Assembly (NCBI GenBank): GCA_006386115.1
Contig: VFIW01000051.1
Coordinates: forward strand, 1-64,000
From: Globisporangium splendens
Lineage: Eukaryota; Oomycota; Peronosporomycetes; Pythiales; Pythiaceae
Reading direction: 5' to 3'
DNA: 64,000 nucleotides
The translations under genes and the position numbers were made by a program. The notes beneath the pieces were generated by a model that worked only from the letters and a program-made list of their open reading frames with translations, was not told the DNA's origin and searched no databases. This document shows positions 32,168 to 44,667 of the stretch, one piece after another (within the stretch, counting starts at the first letter, position 1; each line of letters begins with the position of its first letter).

Positions 32168-33302
32168 TGCTACTCAAACGAATCAAACCATCCAACCAGC
32201 AAAAATCGCCATCCAGTGCACACACAACGTAGATACAGCAGCCATAGACGTCGCAATAGACAGATAAAAAGATCAAGTCAGTGTCCATGTTGTTTGCCAG
32301 CAGCGCCAAGACGCAAGCAGAGAGGATGGAGCTGCAGAGGACGGAGCGACGTCTGCGTCTCCACCGCTGCAGCCATAGCGCCGCCTCGTCCCCCGATGTT
32401 TAATATATGAGCATGCGCCTGTGTGTGTATGTGGTACGCACCCGAGAGCACCGGGCGGATGAGCACGCGCACCATGTTGTCCGTCGATCTTAAGAAGAGT
32501 CCCCCGATCCGCTGCTTTTGCTCCAAGCCACTCGCAGGGATGCTCGAATTCACTGGTGCGGTGACATTTGGGGTGGTGGAGGGCGGTCCCTCGCGTTCCG
32601 ATCTTTGTGCATTCGTATTCGGGACGTTCGGACCCGATGGTGGCGACACACATACACAAAGAAACGCGTTACAACACGTCTCGACACTTGGATTGTGGTC
32701 AAAATGGTGGGAAATTGACAGACAAATGGCGTCTTTTTGAAAGGTGGTGGTGCAGGATATGGTGGGTTTTACGCATTTTTGAAGGATAATTTGTTCATTT
32801 TGAGCCACATTATCACTTGCCTAAGGAAAACGAAAATGGTTTTCATCCGACGTTGTTCTTGAAACGCTCGCCGAGCATTTGCTTGGCTTTGTGTGGATCT
32901 GCTTGGCGTCCTAGGCACTTCGCTCTCTGTCTGTGCGCACAAAGTAAATAACGCCAAAATCAATCCAAATGCAGTCCGTTCCGTTCCGCATACACAAGAC
33001 ACAAGCCGCCTTTTTCAAAATATGCAATTCGTTCTCTTCCTGTGTCTACTACAACCACTTGCCTACAGAATTCGGTTGTTGCACACAACCCGATTATAGA
33101 ATCCTCATACATGCGCGGCAGTGTACCCGTCGTAACGCTGACGGACAGAAAGGACTCCCCATTCTGCCAGGTCGCCCACTCCTTGGTCTGCTCTCCACAC
33201 TCTCTCTTTCTGTCTTTGGTCTTCATTTTTATCTCTTTTGTAATTCAGATGTTTGTCTCGTTGGCATCTCTGCTGTCCGAAGTTGAGGTGGCGATGGCTT
33301 GC
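32168..33302. other. Intergenic region upstream of bS18m
   Basis: S18m 5' flank and B56 3' flank. Several 60-176-codon open frames overlap on both strands, with no recognisable protein among them. Confidence 0.55.
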
Positions 33303-35191
33303 TTAGCTTGACGCTGATGCCGCTTTCATTGCAGCCATACTCTCTATTTTCCGCCACTTCTCCTCCTCTTTTTCTTTCTTCTCGTTCAACGATTGCTCCT
33401 TCATGGAATAATCTTTAGCGCATTGATCGTACAACGCCATGTCGTAGTCCATGTACAGCTTCAAGACATTCTGTGATGCAAAAGTAATAAAGTCAAGTTA
33501 GACACAAGCACAAAGAAAAATGCAACAAGGGGAGTGATATAATAGACACCTGTGCCAGGCCTTCGACAGTCGTGTTCCAGTGACCGAGAGAGTTTCTGTG
33601 GAGCGGTCCATAGATGACCGGCAAAATCAAATGCGCGTGCTGTTTGCTGAGGCAGCCATTGTTCACCAAATGCTCGTTGTTCCACAGGAACAGCGAGCGC
33701 TCCGAGACCTGGAAATGCTGACTTCCTAGCCACTTCGCTAACGCTTGGAAAAGGGGTTTGTGCACTTGCTGCAACTGGTCACTCCCCATCAACTCCAAAA
33801 TCTCTTCCAGTTCGTTCAGGAAAATCACTTGCTTCGACGAGCACGACCACGGCCAGAAGCGGAGGATACCTTGAATGATAGGCACTGCCGTCTCCGGATC
33901 TTTCTCTACGTATTGCGTAATGCAATAGGACAGCTGCTGGTGGTACATGGACACACACTTCGGCTTGTGCAATGGAACCAGCGCACGCACGAGGAATTGC
34001 AAGTGCTCAGCCTTCAGTGGCATGGCAAAACCGTTGATGATACTTCCCAGAATCTCCAGCAACTCGCCAACACCATTGTGACGCTCGGTTTCGTACACGA
34101 AGCGGTAGAACACATTGCTGATCGCCTTACGGATAAACGACCGATGGGACATGAACTTGCCGTAGATGCGATGCAAGATTGTCTTCAGGTAGTCCCGCTC
34201 ACGAGGATCTTCACTGTCAAAGAGCTCGATGATCGATAAGCAGAACTTCTGGTCGACAAACTTCTTCGCCACCTTTAGCATAAAGGCAGAATGTCAGAAA
34301 CGACAAATCTGTGATTACGGATCAAGCAAGATAACAGACAGTACCTTGGCGTTCACTTCCCCAGACACGATAAAGCGCAAAAAGAATTCATATACAACTT
34401 GAAGATGAGGCCACGACGCTTCCAACACCGGTTCATCTTCTTCAGGGTCAAAGTCTTCCGTTTGTGGTGGCAACGAACGGCAAATGTTGGCAGACTAAAT
34501 AGGAAAATGCAGAAACAACTGACGTCAGGAATGCATAGACCTACGCCAATGAAATAGCTGAGCTATAATGCCAACATACCACCATAGCCATGATATCAGG
34601 CATCAAAGCTTCCGTGAAGATCTTCTGACCACCTGGGTTATTCACGTAATCCACGAGCTCAAGCAAGGTCTGACGCTTCAAATCCTTGCCACTACAAAGG
34701 TTTACGCCATTGCAATCGTCAGAGACAAGTAATTAAACGCTGTGAACGAATAGTAGGTTCACTTACCGTTTGTCTGACGTTGGGTCATCAAAGTTGAAGA
34801 TCACCGAGCACAGTTCGAGCTTCTGCTGGAAAAGAGCCTAGTAAAATAGTATACGAAAGGTAAGCCACAGAATAACGCAATAGGACAAGAGTTAGATACA
34901 AAGACGTACCTCTCGTCGTTGCAGCGATGTGTCTTTCAAGTGCGGCAAATCCTTCAGCGCCTGGATCTTTTGGTTGCGAGCCAAAAATGAGCGGCGGCGC
35001 TCACGTTTCGGCAACGAGACATCGGATCGAGCGACTTCCCCCACTGGAGAAGACGCCCCAGCACTGATTCCTCCGTTGACGCCAGTAGCGAGCTTTGGTC
35101 CGTCGACGTCCATCCGATCGGGAGAAGGGACTCCTAAATGTTCTCCGGTATTACTTAATTTGCGTTTGACTGTTTGAAGCATCCCCTTCAT
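33303..35191 (-). CDS. PP2A regulatory subunit B' (B56), six exons
   Basis: Exons by GT-AG and phase: 35191-34910, 34837-34767, 34691-34580, 34494-34345, 34272-33550 and 33470-33303, giving 501 aa. After a variable N-terminus, the HEAT-like B56 repeats are evident: [36 protein letters not shown], the [20 protein letters not shown] block (the most conserved family signature), [20 protein letters not shown] and [21 protein letters not shown]56 subunits direct the PP2A core enzyme to LxxIxE-motif substrates, for example at kinetochores and in growth signalling. The length fits the family (about 480-520). Confidence 0.95.
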
Positions 35192-36721
35192 TGCTTTTCA
35201 GGATGAAGGGAGTTGTTTTCCGGCGGAAATTCACACGCTCCCGGGATCAGCACTCGCAAGAAACACACTGGTCCGTGATTACTTTTGCTCAAAGCGCATT
35301 CACAAGTCCAACGTTTCCAGACAGAAAAAAAAAAAGCGTATCGGATACTAGTAGTCGACCTATTGCCAAATAAAACCACACGTCATGAACAGTTAGATTT
35401 CTGATCCTGTTCTTGAAAGTGGCAATTCCCGTCCCTCAAAGGCAAACGCATCAACCAGCAATCGCACAACATATACATCGCCTTGTGAAGGCAAGCTCTC
35501 CACGTGCACTCACACACACACACTCCATATAAAGCGCAGTCCCATCCAAGAATAAAATCCCACACACATACTAGCTTTTCGCATCCATCCCCCGCATCGC
35601 CCTCACACAAGTGTTAATCCATGTCACATTCCCCTCGCTCCTCATCAAATAAAGCAAATCGTCAAGGCCGCTAGGTGTCAAGCACCACACGTGTACTCTC
35701 TAATATGAACGCTCTCCCCCTTTCCTCTCCCCCTCGCCCCATACTCATGTACGTTGTTGTGTGCGAGTGACGACACACCTTCACGGCATCATTGCGAAGA
35801 GGGAGGGGGAGATAAGAGCAGAGGGGAGACGAGCACCCCATACACACACAAATACGCCCACAGAGATAGATACAAGCGAACGCACCTGTGGGCCGGTCGG
35901 AGCGTCGTACGTGTCGTCGCCTTGCTTCCTCGCTTTGCTTCTTCCTTCCGCACTCACCCACACGCGCGTGCTGCCGCTTGCTTTCTTTCTTTAGTTTGGC
36001 TTGTGTTACTTCAGAGCCACTTTCCCCCCCTTCCCCCTTTTTTCCTGCGAGGTTTCTTTCGTAGGGTGACGCCGACCATCACTCGACCCTCTCACAAGTG
36101 ATACGTGATAGAAAGAGCCGAAATGCCAAAAGAATGTACATAACACATGAAAAATCTGGCTACTGAGAGCTGTATATACCGTGTTCTACACAAAATGCAA
36201 TAATTAGACCTTGCTTTGATGTCAAGGTAGGATTTTTCATGCTTGCAGATCACTGTGGCTCCATGAAGCCACGAAACGATACTTGAGCGAGGCACACCAG
36301 TACTTTTTTTGGAAGCGCGAGACTGGCGTTTTCTGGGCAGTTGGGCTTTGCAAATGAGCTGCTGAGCTATGCACCTTCTTCATCTGAAAGTGTCTGCCCA
36401 CATCACTCAGAGTGGACGGCTGTCAAAATGGTGCCATATCATACTGTGCGCGTATTATTTTCTTTTTTTTGTTGTTGTTTCTTCTTCTTTATGGCGGTCA
36501 GTCGGGACGGCATCAACATCGCGCTTTCTGTAGTTTCGTTCGTGTGGGAGACCAGGCTTCCTTTGTCATCTGTGTGTGTGGTGCAACCTCAACCTCAGCA
36601 TGTGGTGCCAGAAATCAATTTGGCCACCTTAATATAGGATGCATCCTAGTTTAGCGTTTAGAGAGGTATTTTAGGGACAAACGGACATCACACATCGACG
36701 AAATGAGAGCATTGAAGAGCA
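35192..36721. other. Divergent intergenic region, no gene seen
   Basis: 1.5 kb between B56 and the next gene, pyrimidine/purine-biased with several low-complexity tracts (A-run near 35328, CA-rich at 35510-35850, T-rich at 36460-36490). Short ORFs are unsupported. Confidence 0.55.
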
Positions 36722-38344
36722 ATGGTGGAGTGGGGTGACGTGGAATCCCGATTGCGTCGACGCTGCGCGCAGCGAGTGGACGTGTACGGACGCACTGCGT
36801 CTCGTACTGATGTGCGTCGTGTGGCAGAACGCGGTGGCGCACGCGCTGCAGTCTCCACGCCGCAGCAAACGCAGTCGCGTGCGTGGAAAGTGTATCTCGA
36901 GGTTCCGTATGCGCAAGTCGCGCGGGTGTGTGGTCGAGTGGACATTTCGTGCCAGGACCAGGTCTTTCGAAGCAAAGGCTGGTGAATACACGTCAGCGCT
37001 ACATACGCTGTACTGTTGCAGTAAGCATAACAAGCTGGTGTTGGTTGTGTCTGTAGTGCAATCGATCAGCTCGCACATCGAAAGATCTGCAGATGGAGGC
37101 AACAACGAGCTGCTACCAGTGCGCTTCGACAATCAATCAAACACGCCAGCAGCAGCTATGTTTGACGAAAAAGTGTGTGCAAATATCGCTGTTACGTCTG
37201 GCCAGCAACTCCCTATAGAAGACGCGATATGTGGCATATTAGAGCCACTTGTCGAAGAGCTGACAGCTCAATTTTACGCGACTCAAACCCAGGTAAGATG
37301 TAACTACTTTTTTCCTGCGAGTGATGCACTGTGATGCCCACTGTATTGGATCACGACAAGTTGACGATGGTGCATTTTACTCTGTAGTGTCTGCGATCTT
37401 CATCTTGCCAGCAAGCAGCGTTCGAACTCGAAATGCTTCAGCACCATCCTGGTCTGGAAGTGCTCGTGACGACAGCAAAAGAAACCGGTCGCGTGTTTGT
37501 ACAGTTTGTGCTCCCGCTGTTTGCCGGTGCACAGTGGGATGCAAGTACCATTCTTGCTGCTGAAGAAGACGCATGGTCCATTTATTTGCCCGACGCATTC
37601 CGCCACCCGAATCTAACCAACGACTTGGACAAACCTGTACTGAGTATCACATACGATTGCAACCAAAATCCAAGCGCGTGGTGTCCGTCCTCCATGGCTA
37701 TAGACTGGCCAGAAAGCTTGAAACTTTCAAGCCAAGTCACGCAAACACCCGCGCCACAGCAGCACCTTTCGTCTGTTCAAGTGCTCTCATCGTGCCAAGA
37801 GGTAGGCGGAAACCAAGTGCATCGCATTCCCTGTTGCACGCATCTAACGAATTGTAAAACTTTGTGTTGCTCTGGTGACGTTTACAGAGTTTTGCACCGC
37901 GATGGACGAAGCGAAAAGATTTCATCAAGGAGCTACGCGCCAAAGTCATCGGTAAGCTCTATCCATTACCTTGTAACTCCATGACAGCAACAGAAGCATT
38001 CTTTGAATGCTGACCTAAACGATTGTTGCGTTTTGTTTGTTGCAGTCCTAGAATACGATCCAATTGATTTCTCGCGCGTGTTCTTCATGGTGCAAGAGCA
38101 AATTGACGTGGACTCGACGCTTCGCATCGTCCTCCTGTCCCTGGAATTCACTGTCGAGTATTTTCTGACGAATTGCTTCAGCGACCTCAAGCTCTCGCTT
38201 CTCGACGGCGGTGCTCCAGTTGAGATCCGATTGCCGTCATCAGCGACGAGCGTCGACGCAGCAAATGGACCGATCGATAAACTTGTGGTCGCATTCCTGG
38301 CAACCGCTCGAGAGGCTCTCATGAGCCACTTGAGTCTCAGATAG
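36722..38344 (+). CDS. Unrecognised multi-exon protein
   Basis: Three later exons are clear from splice sites and phase: up to 37292, 37388-37801, 37888-37951 and 38046-38344 (stop). The first exon is ambiguous. Either one exon runs from the ATG at 36735, or translation starts at 36722 (RAWKVYLEVPYAQVARVCGR looks more protein-like) and a 40-nt intron, 36982-37021, is removed. The product is 444 or 435 aa. The C-terminal exon (VLEYDPIDFSRVFFMVQEQI, TVEYFLTNCFSDLKLSLLDG) is well formed. There is no signal peptide and no membrane helix. I do not recognise the family. Confidence 0.65.
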
Positions 38345-38779
38345 ATGACTTCAATGCCGTAAGTAACGTTTGTCGAACCATAAATAATGAATAGGACGCT
38401 TGCACTTGGCAAGTGATCTGCCTTCAAATGCACGGTATTGGTTAATTGTGTAGCAGACACGAATGTGCGGTTTGTTTGAAACACAGTTGATTTGACCATC
38501 ATTCTCGTTTCGTTTGCGTTTTGGCGCGCAACATGCGCCAAACGAAACTTGCTCAAGGTAGCTGGGTAATTGAGCGAATGCGGGGAGCGAGCTTGCAGAT
38601 CGTCGAGTGCTCAGGAAGGTGCGCGCAGCATACAGCTCAGCATGTGGCGGTGCATTGTACGCCGAGGCGCCTCGAGCGGAATCTTCGAGAAATATTACGG
38701 CACGCTCTCATCCGCGCACAAGAAATTGATAACTTCTTGCAAACAGTGCAAAGAGAGCACGAATGAGGCAGTGAAGCTG
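38345..38779. other. Gene-poor stretch before the tandem array
   Basis: Three overlapping small frames (38521-38766, 38570-38794 and a third) exist; 38570-38794 ends in FEKYYGTLSSAHKKLITSCK...SK and takes its last codons from the array edge. None is convincingly coding. Confidence 0.4.
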
Positions 38780-38969
38780 CAAGTGAGCAAGTGACTAACG
38801 AGTGGTGAGGCAAGTTGATGCGGTCGCTGGTTTATTGGTTTTGTCGATGACGGGTATATGAATGCATGGGACGAGCGAGAGCATTGTGTTGCGATCTTCT
38901 GGTGTTCGGTTTTGTATCCGGGCGGCTGGCAGTGTATGCGCTTTGGTGTTTCGTGGTGTTGGAAGATCG

Positions 38970-39140
38970 CTGAAGCAAGCGAGCGAGCAAGCAGGTGAGC
39001 AATCGAGCAAGCAATCGAGCAAGCAATCGAGCAAGCAAGCGAGCAAGCAAGCGAGCAAGCAATCGAGCAAGCAAACGAGCAAGCAAACGAGCAAGCAAGC
39101 GAACAAGCAGATGAAAGGAAAGGAAAGGAAAGGAAAGAAG
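38970..39140. repeat. GCAAGCGA microsatellite and AAGG run
   Basis: Imperfect gcaagcgagcaagcaatcga repeats followed by aaggaaagga repeats. It shortens stepwise in later units (40395-40530, then 41770-41840 and equivalents), which accounts for much of the unit-length difference. Confidence 0.85.
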
Positions 39141-39403
39141 GGAAAGAAAACAAAACAAGGTGAAGAAGGGTGAGTGCGTTTTTGACTTCGAGATCGTGCT
39201 GGCATAGAAATGGACGAATTGTGTACTCATGTGTTGTTGTTGTTGTTATTTGGGTCAAGTTTCTGTAGCTATGTGGTGGTAAACGCGTGGTGTTACGTTG
39301 TTGGAAGTGAAAGGAAGGAAGTTGGCAGACCCATAAGTTGAGCAAGACAAATTGTGCGCGCGTTGGTGACGAGGCGGCGAACGCGGCGGTTGCGTGAGTG
39401 TGG

Positions 39404-39901
39404 TTAGCAGTAGAAGAATCCGCCGAAGGGGATGCCGAGTCCACAGCCTCCGCCGTAGAGTCCGACGCCGAAGGTGTTCCAGTATCCGATCGGGTAGGCC
39501 CATCCGCCGATTCCGCCGCAGGAGAATCCGAAGCGGTATGGTCCCCAACCACCCCATCCTCCCCAGCCACCCCAACCTCCCAAGCCTCCCCAACCTCCCC
39601 ATCCACCGCTGCCGAACCATTCTTGGTGGTTGGTATGATCGAGGTCGGTTTCGGCGTCGTTGGCCTCCGTGGCAGCAGCTTCACCGCTCTTCTTCTTGGC
39701 TGACGCTGCTGGTTCACTGATGGTGTCGACGGTGCCAGTGAGCGTGATGCCTGTCGGCAAGTCGATCTTTTTGGCGGCTTCGAGGGCTTCTAGTGGGGAG
39801 GGGACGACGGCGTTGGCGTTGGCAGCAGGAGCTAGGTCGGAAGCCAAGGCGCCGTTGATGGCGAGGACGGCCGCGATGGTGAGCGTGGTGGTGTACTTCA
39901 T
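39404..39901 (-). CDS. GGW-rich small secreted protein, copy 1
   Basis: 165 aa. Signal peptide is residues 1-20 (MKYTTTLTIAAVLAINGALA). An Ala/Pro/Asp-rich segment follows to about 95, then Gly-Gly-Trp repeats (98-120) and a Gly/aromatic C-terminus with Cys128, Cys153 and Cys165, the last residue. There is no known catalytic motif; similar Gly/Trp-rich secreted proteins occur in oomycetes and could be wall or surface structural proteins. It is the most divergent copy (for example LPTGITL, EANDAET, FGSGG, FGVGL). The minus-strand block CTCATTCTCACAACGC at 40002-40017 is a likely initiator, about 100-115 nt before the ATG. Confidence 0.88.
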   Translation of the reverse strand: MKYTTTLTIAAVLAINGALASDLAPAANANAVVPSPLEALEAAKKIDLPTGITLTGTVDTISEPAASAKKKSGEAAATEANDAETDLDHTNHQEWFGSGGWGGWGGLGGWGGWGGWGGWGPYRFGFSCGGIGGWAYPIGYWNTFGVGLYGGGCGLGIPFGGFFYC

Positions 39902-40001
39902 GGTTGTGGTTGCTGTTGGTGGTGTCGTTGTCGTTGTCGTTGTCGGTGTTGTTGTTGCAGTTGTCGACGTTGGTACTTGCTTGGTTGCTTGCGAGCGAGT
40001 T

Positions 40002-40017
40002 GCGTTGTGAGAATGAG
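40002..40017 (-). promoter_or_regulatory. Core promoter of GGW copy 1
   Basis: CTCATTCTCACAACGC on the minus strand, an oomycete initiator-like block. It is repeated in each array unit at the same distance from the gene. Confidence 0.55.
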
Positions 40018-40785
40018 TGCAGTGGCTTGTGGTGTGCCGAATACTGGTGCTGTGGAGCGAGGCGAGGTATTTTTCTTGTCGTGGGAGCAGAAACGTCTTG
40101 CTGCCTGGCTTTTGACCCGAGTGTCAGTATCCATCCATCTATGCATCTATGCATCTATGCATCTATCCATCCATCTGGCCGTCGAGGCAAGTCGAGGCAA
40201 GTCGAGGCAAGTGACTAACGAGTGGTGAGGCAAGTTGATGCGGTCGCTGGTTTATTGGTTTTGTCGATGACGGGTATATGAATGCATGGGACGAGCGAGA
40301 GCATTGTGTTGCGATCTTCTGGTGTTCGGTTTTGTATCCGGGCGGCTGGCAGTGTATGCGCTTTGGTGTTTCGTGGTGTTGGAAGATCGCTGAAGCAAGC
40401 GAGCGAGCAAGCAGGTGAGCAATCGAGCAAGCAAGCAAGCAATCGAGCAAGCAAGTGAGCAAGCAGCAAGCAAACGAGCAAGCAAGTGAGCAAGCAGATG
40501 AAAGGAAAGGAAAGGAAAGAAGGGAAAGAAAACAAAACAAGGTGAAGAAGGGTGAGTGCGTTTTTGACTTCGAGATCGTGCTGGCATAGAAATGGACGAA
40601 TTGTGTACTCATGTGTTGTTGTTGTTGTTATTTGGGTCAAGTTTCTGTAGCTATGTGGTGGTAAACGCGTGGTGTTACGTTGTTGGAAGTGAAAGGAAGG
40701 AAGCTGGCAGACCCATAAGTTGAGCAAGACAAATTGTGCGCGCGTTGGTGACGAGGCGGCGAACGCGGCGGTTGCGTGAGTGTGG

Positions 40786-41283
40786 TTAGCAGTAGAAGAA
40801 TCCGCCGAAGGGGATGCCGAGTCCACAGCCTCCACCGTAGAGTCCGAGACCGAAGGTGTTCCAGTATCCGATGGGGTAGGCCCATCCGCCGATTCCGCCG
40901 CAGGAGAATCCGAAGCGGTATGGTCCCCAACCACCCCATCCTCCCCAGCCACCCCAACCTCCCAAGCCTCCCCAACCTCCCCATCCACCTCTGCCGAACC
41001 ATTCTTGGTGGTTGGCATGATCGAGGTCGGTTTCGGCGTCGTCGGCCTCCGTGGCAGCAGCTTCACCGCTCTTCTTCTTGGCTGACGCTGCTGGTTCACT
41101 GATGGTGTCGACGGTGCCGGTGAGCGTGACGCCTGGCGGCAAGTCGATCTTTTTGGCGGCTTCGAGGGCTTCTAGTGGGGAGGGGACGACGGCGTTGGCG
41201 TTGGCAGCAGGAGCTAGGTCGGAAGCCAAGGTGTCGTTGATGGCGAGGACGGCCGCGATGGCGAGCGTGGTGGCGTACTTCAT
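40786..41283 (-). CDS. GGW-rich small secreted protein, copy 2
   Basis: 165 aa. The protein is identical to copies 3-5 and differs from copy 1 at about a dozen positions (MKYATTLAIA start, LPPGVTL, EADDAET, FGRGG, FGLGL). Same layout: signal peptide, acidic linker, GGW repeats and three Cys. It sits in the 1372-nt unit. Confidence 0.9.
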   Translation of the reverse strand: MKYATTLAIAAVLAINDTLASDLAPAANANAVVPSPLEALEAAKKIDLPPGVTLTGTVDTISEPAASAKKKSGEAAATEADDAETDLDHANHQEWFGRGGWGGWGGLGGWGGWGGWGGWGPYRFGFSCGGIGGWAYPIGYWNTFGLGLYGGGCGLGIPFGGFFYC

Positions 41284-42079
41284 GGTTGTGGTTGGTGGTG
41301 TCGTTGTCGTTGTCGTTGTCGGTGTTGTTGTTGTTGTTGCAGTTGTCGACGTTGGTACTTGGTTGGTTGGTTGCGAGCGAGTTGCGTTGTGAGAATGAGT
41401 GGAGTGGCTTGTGGTGTGCCGAATACTGGTGCTGTGGAGCGAGGCGAGGTATTTTTCTTGTCGTGGGAGCAGAAACGTCTTGCTGCTTGGCTTTTGACCC
41501 GAGCGTCAGTATCCATCCATCTATCCATCTATGCATCTATCCATCCATCTGGCCGTCGAGGCAAATCGAGGCAAGTGAGCAAGTGACTAACGAGTGGTGA
41601 GGCAAGTTGATGCGGTCGCTGGTTTATTGGTTTTGGCGATGACGGGTATATGAATGCATGGGACGAGCGAGAGCATTGCATTGCGATCTTCTAGTGTTCG
41701 GTTTTGTATCCGGGCGGCTGGCAGTGTATGCGCTTTGGTGTTGTATCGTGGTGTTGGAAGATCGCTGAAGCAAGCAAGCAAGCAAGCAAATAAACAATCA
41801 GAGGAAAGGAAAACAAAGAAGGGAAAGAAAAGAAAACAAGGTGAAGAAGGGTGAGTGCGTTTTTGACGTCGAGATCGTGCTGGCATAGAAATGGACGAAT
41901 TGTGTACTCATGTGTTGTTGTTGTTGTTGTTGTTATTTGGGTCAAGTTTCTGTAGCTATCTGGTGGTGTTGCGTTGTTGGAAGTGAAAGGAAGGAAGCTG
42001 GCAGACCCATAAGTTGAGCAAGACAAATTGTGCGCGCGTTGGTGACGAGGCGGCGAACGCGGCGGTTGCGTGAGTGTGG

Positions 42080-42577
42080 TTAGCAGTAGAAGAATCCGCC
42101 GAAGGGGATGCCGAGTCCACAGCCTCCACCGTAGAGTCCGAGACCGAAGGTGTTCCAGTATCCGATGGGGTAGGCCCATCCGCCGATTCCGCCGCAGGAG
42201 AATCCGAAGCGGTATGGTCCCCAACCACCCCATCCTCCCCAGCCACCCCAACCTCCCAAGCCTCCCCAACCTCCCCATCCACCTCTGCCGAACCATTCTT
42301 GGTGGTTGGCATGATCGAGGTCGGTTTCGGCGTCGTCGGCCTCCGTGGCAGCAGCTTCACCGCTCTTCTTCTTGGCTGACGCTGCTGGTTCACTGATGGT
42401 GTCGACGGTGCCGGTGAGCGTGACGCCTGGCGGCAAGTCGATCTTTTTGGCGGCTTCGAGGGCTTCTAGTGGGGAGGGGACGACGGCGTTGGCGTTGGCA
42501 GCAGGAGCTAGGTCGGAAGCCAAGGTGTCGTTGATGGCGAGGACGGCCGCGATGGCGAGCGTGGTGGCGTACTTCAT
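42080..42577 (-). CDS. GGW-rich small secreted protein, copy 3
   Basis: 165 aa, protein identical to copies 2, 4 and 5. First of the three 1294-nt units, so very recently duplicated or homogenised. Confidence 0.9.
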   Translation of the reverse strand: MKYATTLAIAAVLAINDTLASDLAPAANANAVVPSPLEALEAAKKIDLPPGVTLTGTVDTISEPAASAKKKSGEAAATEADDAETDLDHANHQEWFGRGGWGGWGGLGGWGGWGGWGGWGPYRFGFSCGGIGGWAYPIGYWNTFGLGLYGGGCGLGIPFGGFFYC

Positions 42578-43373
42578 GGTTGTGGTTGGTGGTGTCGTTG
42601 TCGTTGTCGTTGTCGGTGTTGTTGTTGTTGTTGCAGTTGTCGACGTTGGTACTTGGTTGGTTGGTTGCGAGCGAGTTGCGTTGTGAGAATGAGTGGAGTG
42701 GCTTGTGGTGTGCCGAATACTGGTGCTGTGGAGCGAGGCGAGGTATTTTTCTTGTCGTGGGAGCAGAAACGTCTTGCTGCTTGGCTTTTGACCCGAGCGT
42801 CAGTATCCATCCATCTATCCATCTATGCATCTATCCATCCATCTGGCCGTCGAGGCAAATCGAGGCAAGTGAGCAAGTGACTAACGAGTGGTGAGGCAAG
42901 TTGATGCGGTCGCTGGTTTATTGGTTTTGGCGATGACGGGTATATGAATGCATGGGACGAGCGAGAGCATTGCATTGCGATCTTCTAGTGTTCGGTTTTG
43001 TATCCGGGCGGCTGGCAGTGTATGCGCTTTGGTGTTGTATCGTGGTGTTGGAAGATCGCTGAAGCAAGCAAGCAAGCAAGCAAATAAACAATCAGAGGAA
43101 AGGAAAACAAAGAAGGGAAAGAAAAGAAAACAAGGTGAAGAAGGGTGAGTGCGTTTTTGACGTCGAGATCGTGCTGGCATAGAAATGGACGAATTGTGTA
43201 CTCATGTGTTGTTGTTGTTGTTGTTGTTATTTGGGTCAAGTTTCTGTAGCTATCTGGTGGTGTTGCGTTGTTGGAAGTGAAAGGAAGGAAGCTGGCAGAC
43301 CCATAAGTTGAGCAAGACAAATTGTGCGCGCGTTGGTGACGAGGCGGCGAACGCGGCGGTTGCGTGAGTGTGG

Positions 43374-43871
43374 TTAGCAGTAGAAGAATCCGCCGAAGGG
43401 GATGCCGAGTCCACAGCCTCCACCGTAGAGTCCGAGACCGAAGGTGTTCCAGTATCCGATGGGGTAGGCCCATCCGCCGATTCCGCCGCAGGAGAATCCG
43501 AAGCGGTATGGTCCCCAACCACCCCATCCTCCCCAGCCACCCCAACCTCCCAAGCCTCCCCAACCTCCCCATCCACCTCTGCCGAACCATTCTTGGTGGT
43601 TGGCATGATCGAGGTCGGTTTCGGCGTCGTCGGCCTCCGTGGCAGCAGCTTCACCGCTCTTCTTCTTGGCTGACGCTGCTGGTTCACTGATGGTGTCGAC
43701 GGTGCCGGTGAGCGTGACGCCTGGCGGCAAGTCGATCTTTTTGGCGGCTTCGAGGGCTTCTAGTGGGGAGGGGACGACGGCGTTGGCGTTGGCAGCAGGA
43801 GCTAGGTCGGAAGCCAAGGTGTCGTTGATGGCGAGGACGGCCGCGATGGCGAGCGTGGTGGCGTACTTCAT
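43374..43871 (-). CDS. GGW-rich small secreted protein, copy 4
   Basis: 165 aa, identical to copy 3, exactly 1294 nt away. Same signal peptide and terminal Cys. Confidence 0.9.
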   Translation of the reverse strand: MKYATTLAIAAVLAINDTLASDLAPAANANAVVPSPLEALEAAKKIDLPPGVTLTGTVDTISEPAASAKKKSGEAAATEADDAETDLDHANHQEWFGRGGWGGWGGLGGWGGWGGWGGWGPYRFGFSCGGIGGWAYPIGYWNTFGLGLYGGGCGLGIPFGGFFYC

Positions 43872-44667
43872 GGTTGTGGTTGGTGGTGTCGTTGTCGTTG
43901 TCGTTGTCGGTGTTGTTGTTGTTGTTGCAGTTGTCGACGTTGGTACTTGGTTGGTTGGTTGCGAGCGAGTTGCGTTGTGAGAATGAGTGGAGTGGCTTGT
44001 GGTGTGCCGAATACTGGTGCTGTGGAGCGAGGCGAGGTATTTTTCTTGTCGTGGGAGCAGAAACGTCTTGCTGCTTGGCTTTTGACCCGAGCGTCAGTAT
44101 CCATCCATCTATCCATCTATGCATCTATCCATCCATCTGGCCGTCGAGGCAAATCGAGGCAAGTGAGCAAGTGACTAACGAGTGGTGAGGCAAGTTGATG
44201 CGGTCGCTGGTTTATTGGTTTTGGCGATGACGGGTATATGAATGCATGGGACGAGCGAGAGCATTGCATTGCGATCTTCTGGTGTTCGGTTTTGTATCCG
44301 GGCGGCTGGCAGTGTATGCGCTTTGGTGTTGTATCGTGGTGTTGGAAGATCGCTGAAGCAAGCAAGCAAGCAAGCAAATAAACAATCAGAGGAAAGGAAA
44401 ACAAAGAAGGGAAAGAAAAGAAAACAAGGTGAAGAAGGGTGAGTGCGTTTTTGACGTCGAGATCGTGCTGGCATAGAAATGGACGAATTGTGTACTCATG
44501 TGTTGTTGTTGTTGTTGTTGTTATTTGGGTCAAGTTTCTGTAGCTATCTGGTGGTGTTGCGTTGTTGGAAGTGAAAGGAAGGAAGCTGGCAGACCCATAA
44601 GTTGAGCAAGACAAATTGTGCGCGCGTTGGTGACGAGGCGGCGAACGCGGCGGTTGCGTGAGTGTGG

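Noticed and set aside
37966..38556. 196-codon minus-strand ORF over the unknown gene's last exon
   Set aside because: The plus strand has phased splice sites and a better protein; nothing recognisable on the minus strand.
39655..40010. Val/Gly-rich plus-strand ORFs in each GGW unit
   Set aside because: Antisense shadows of the GGW gene and its repetitive flank, repeated only because the unit is repeated.
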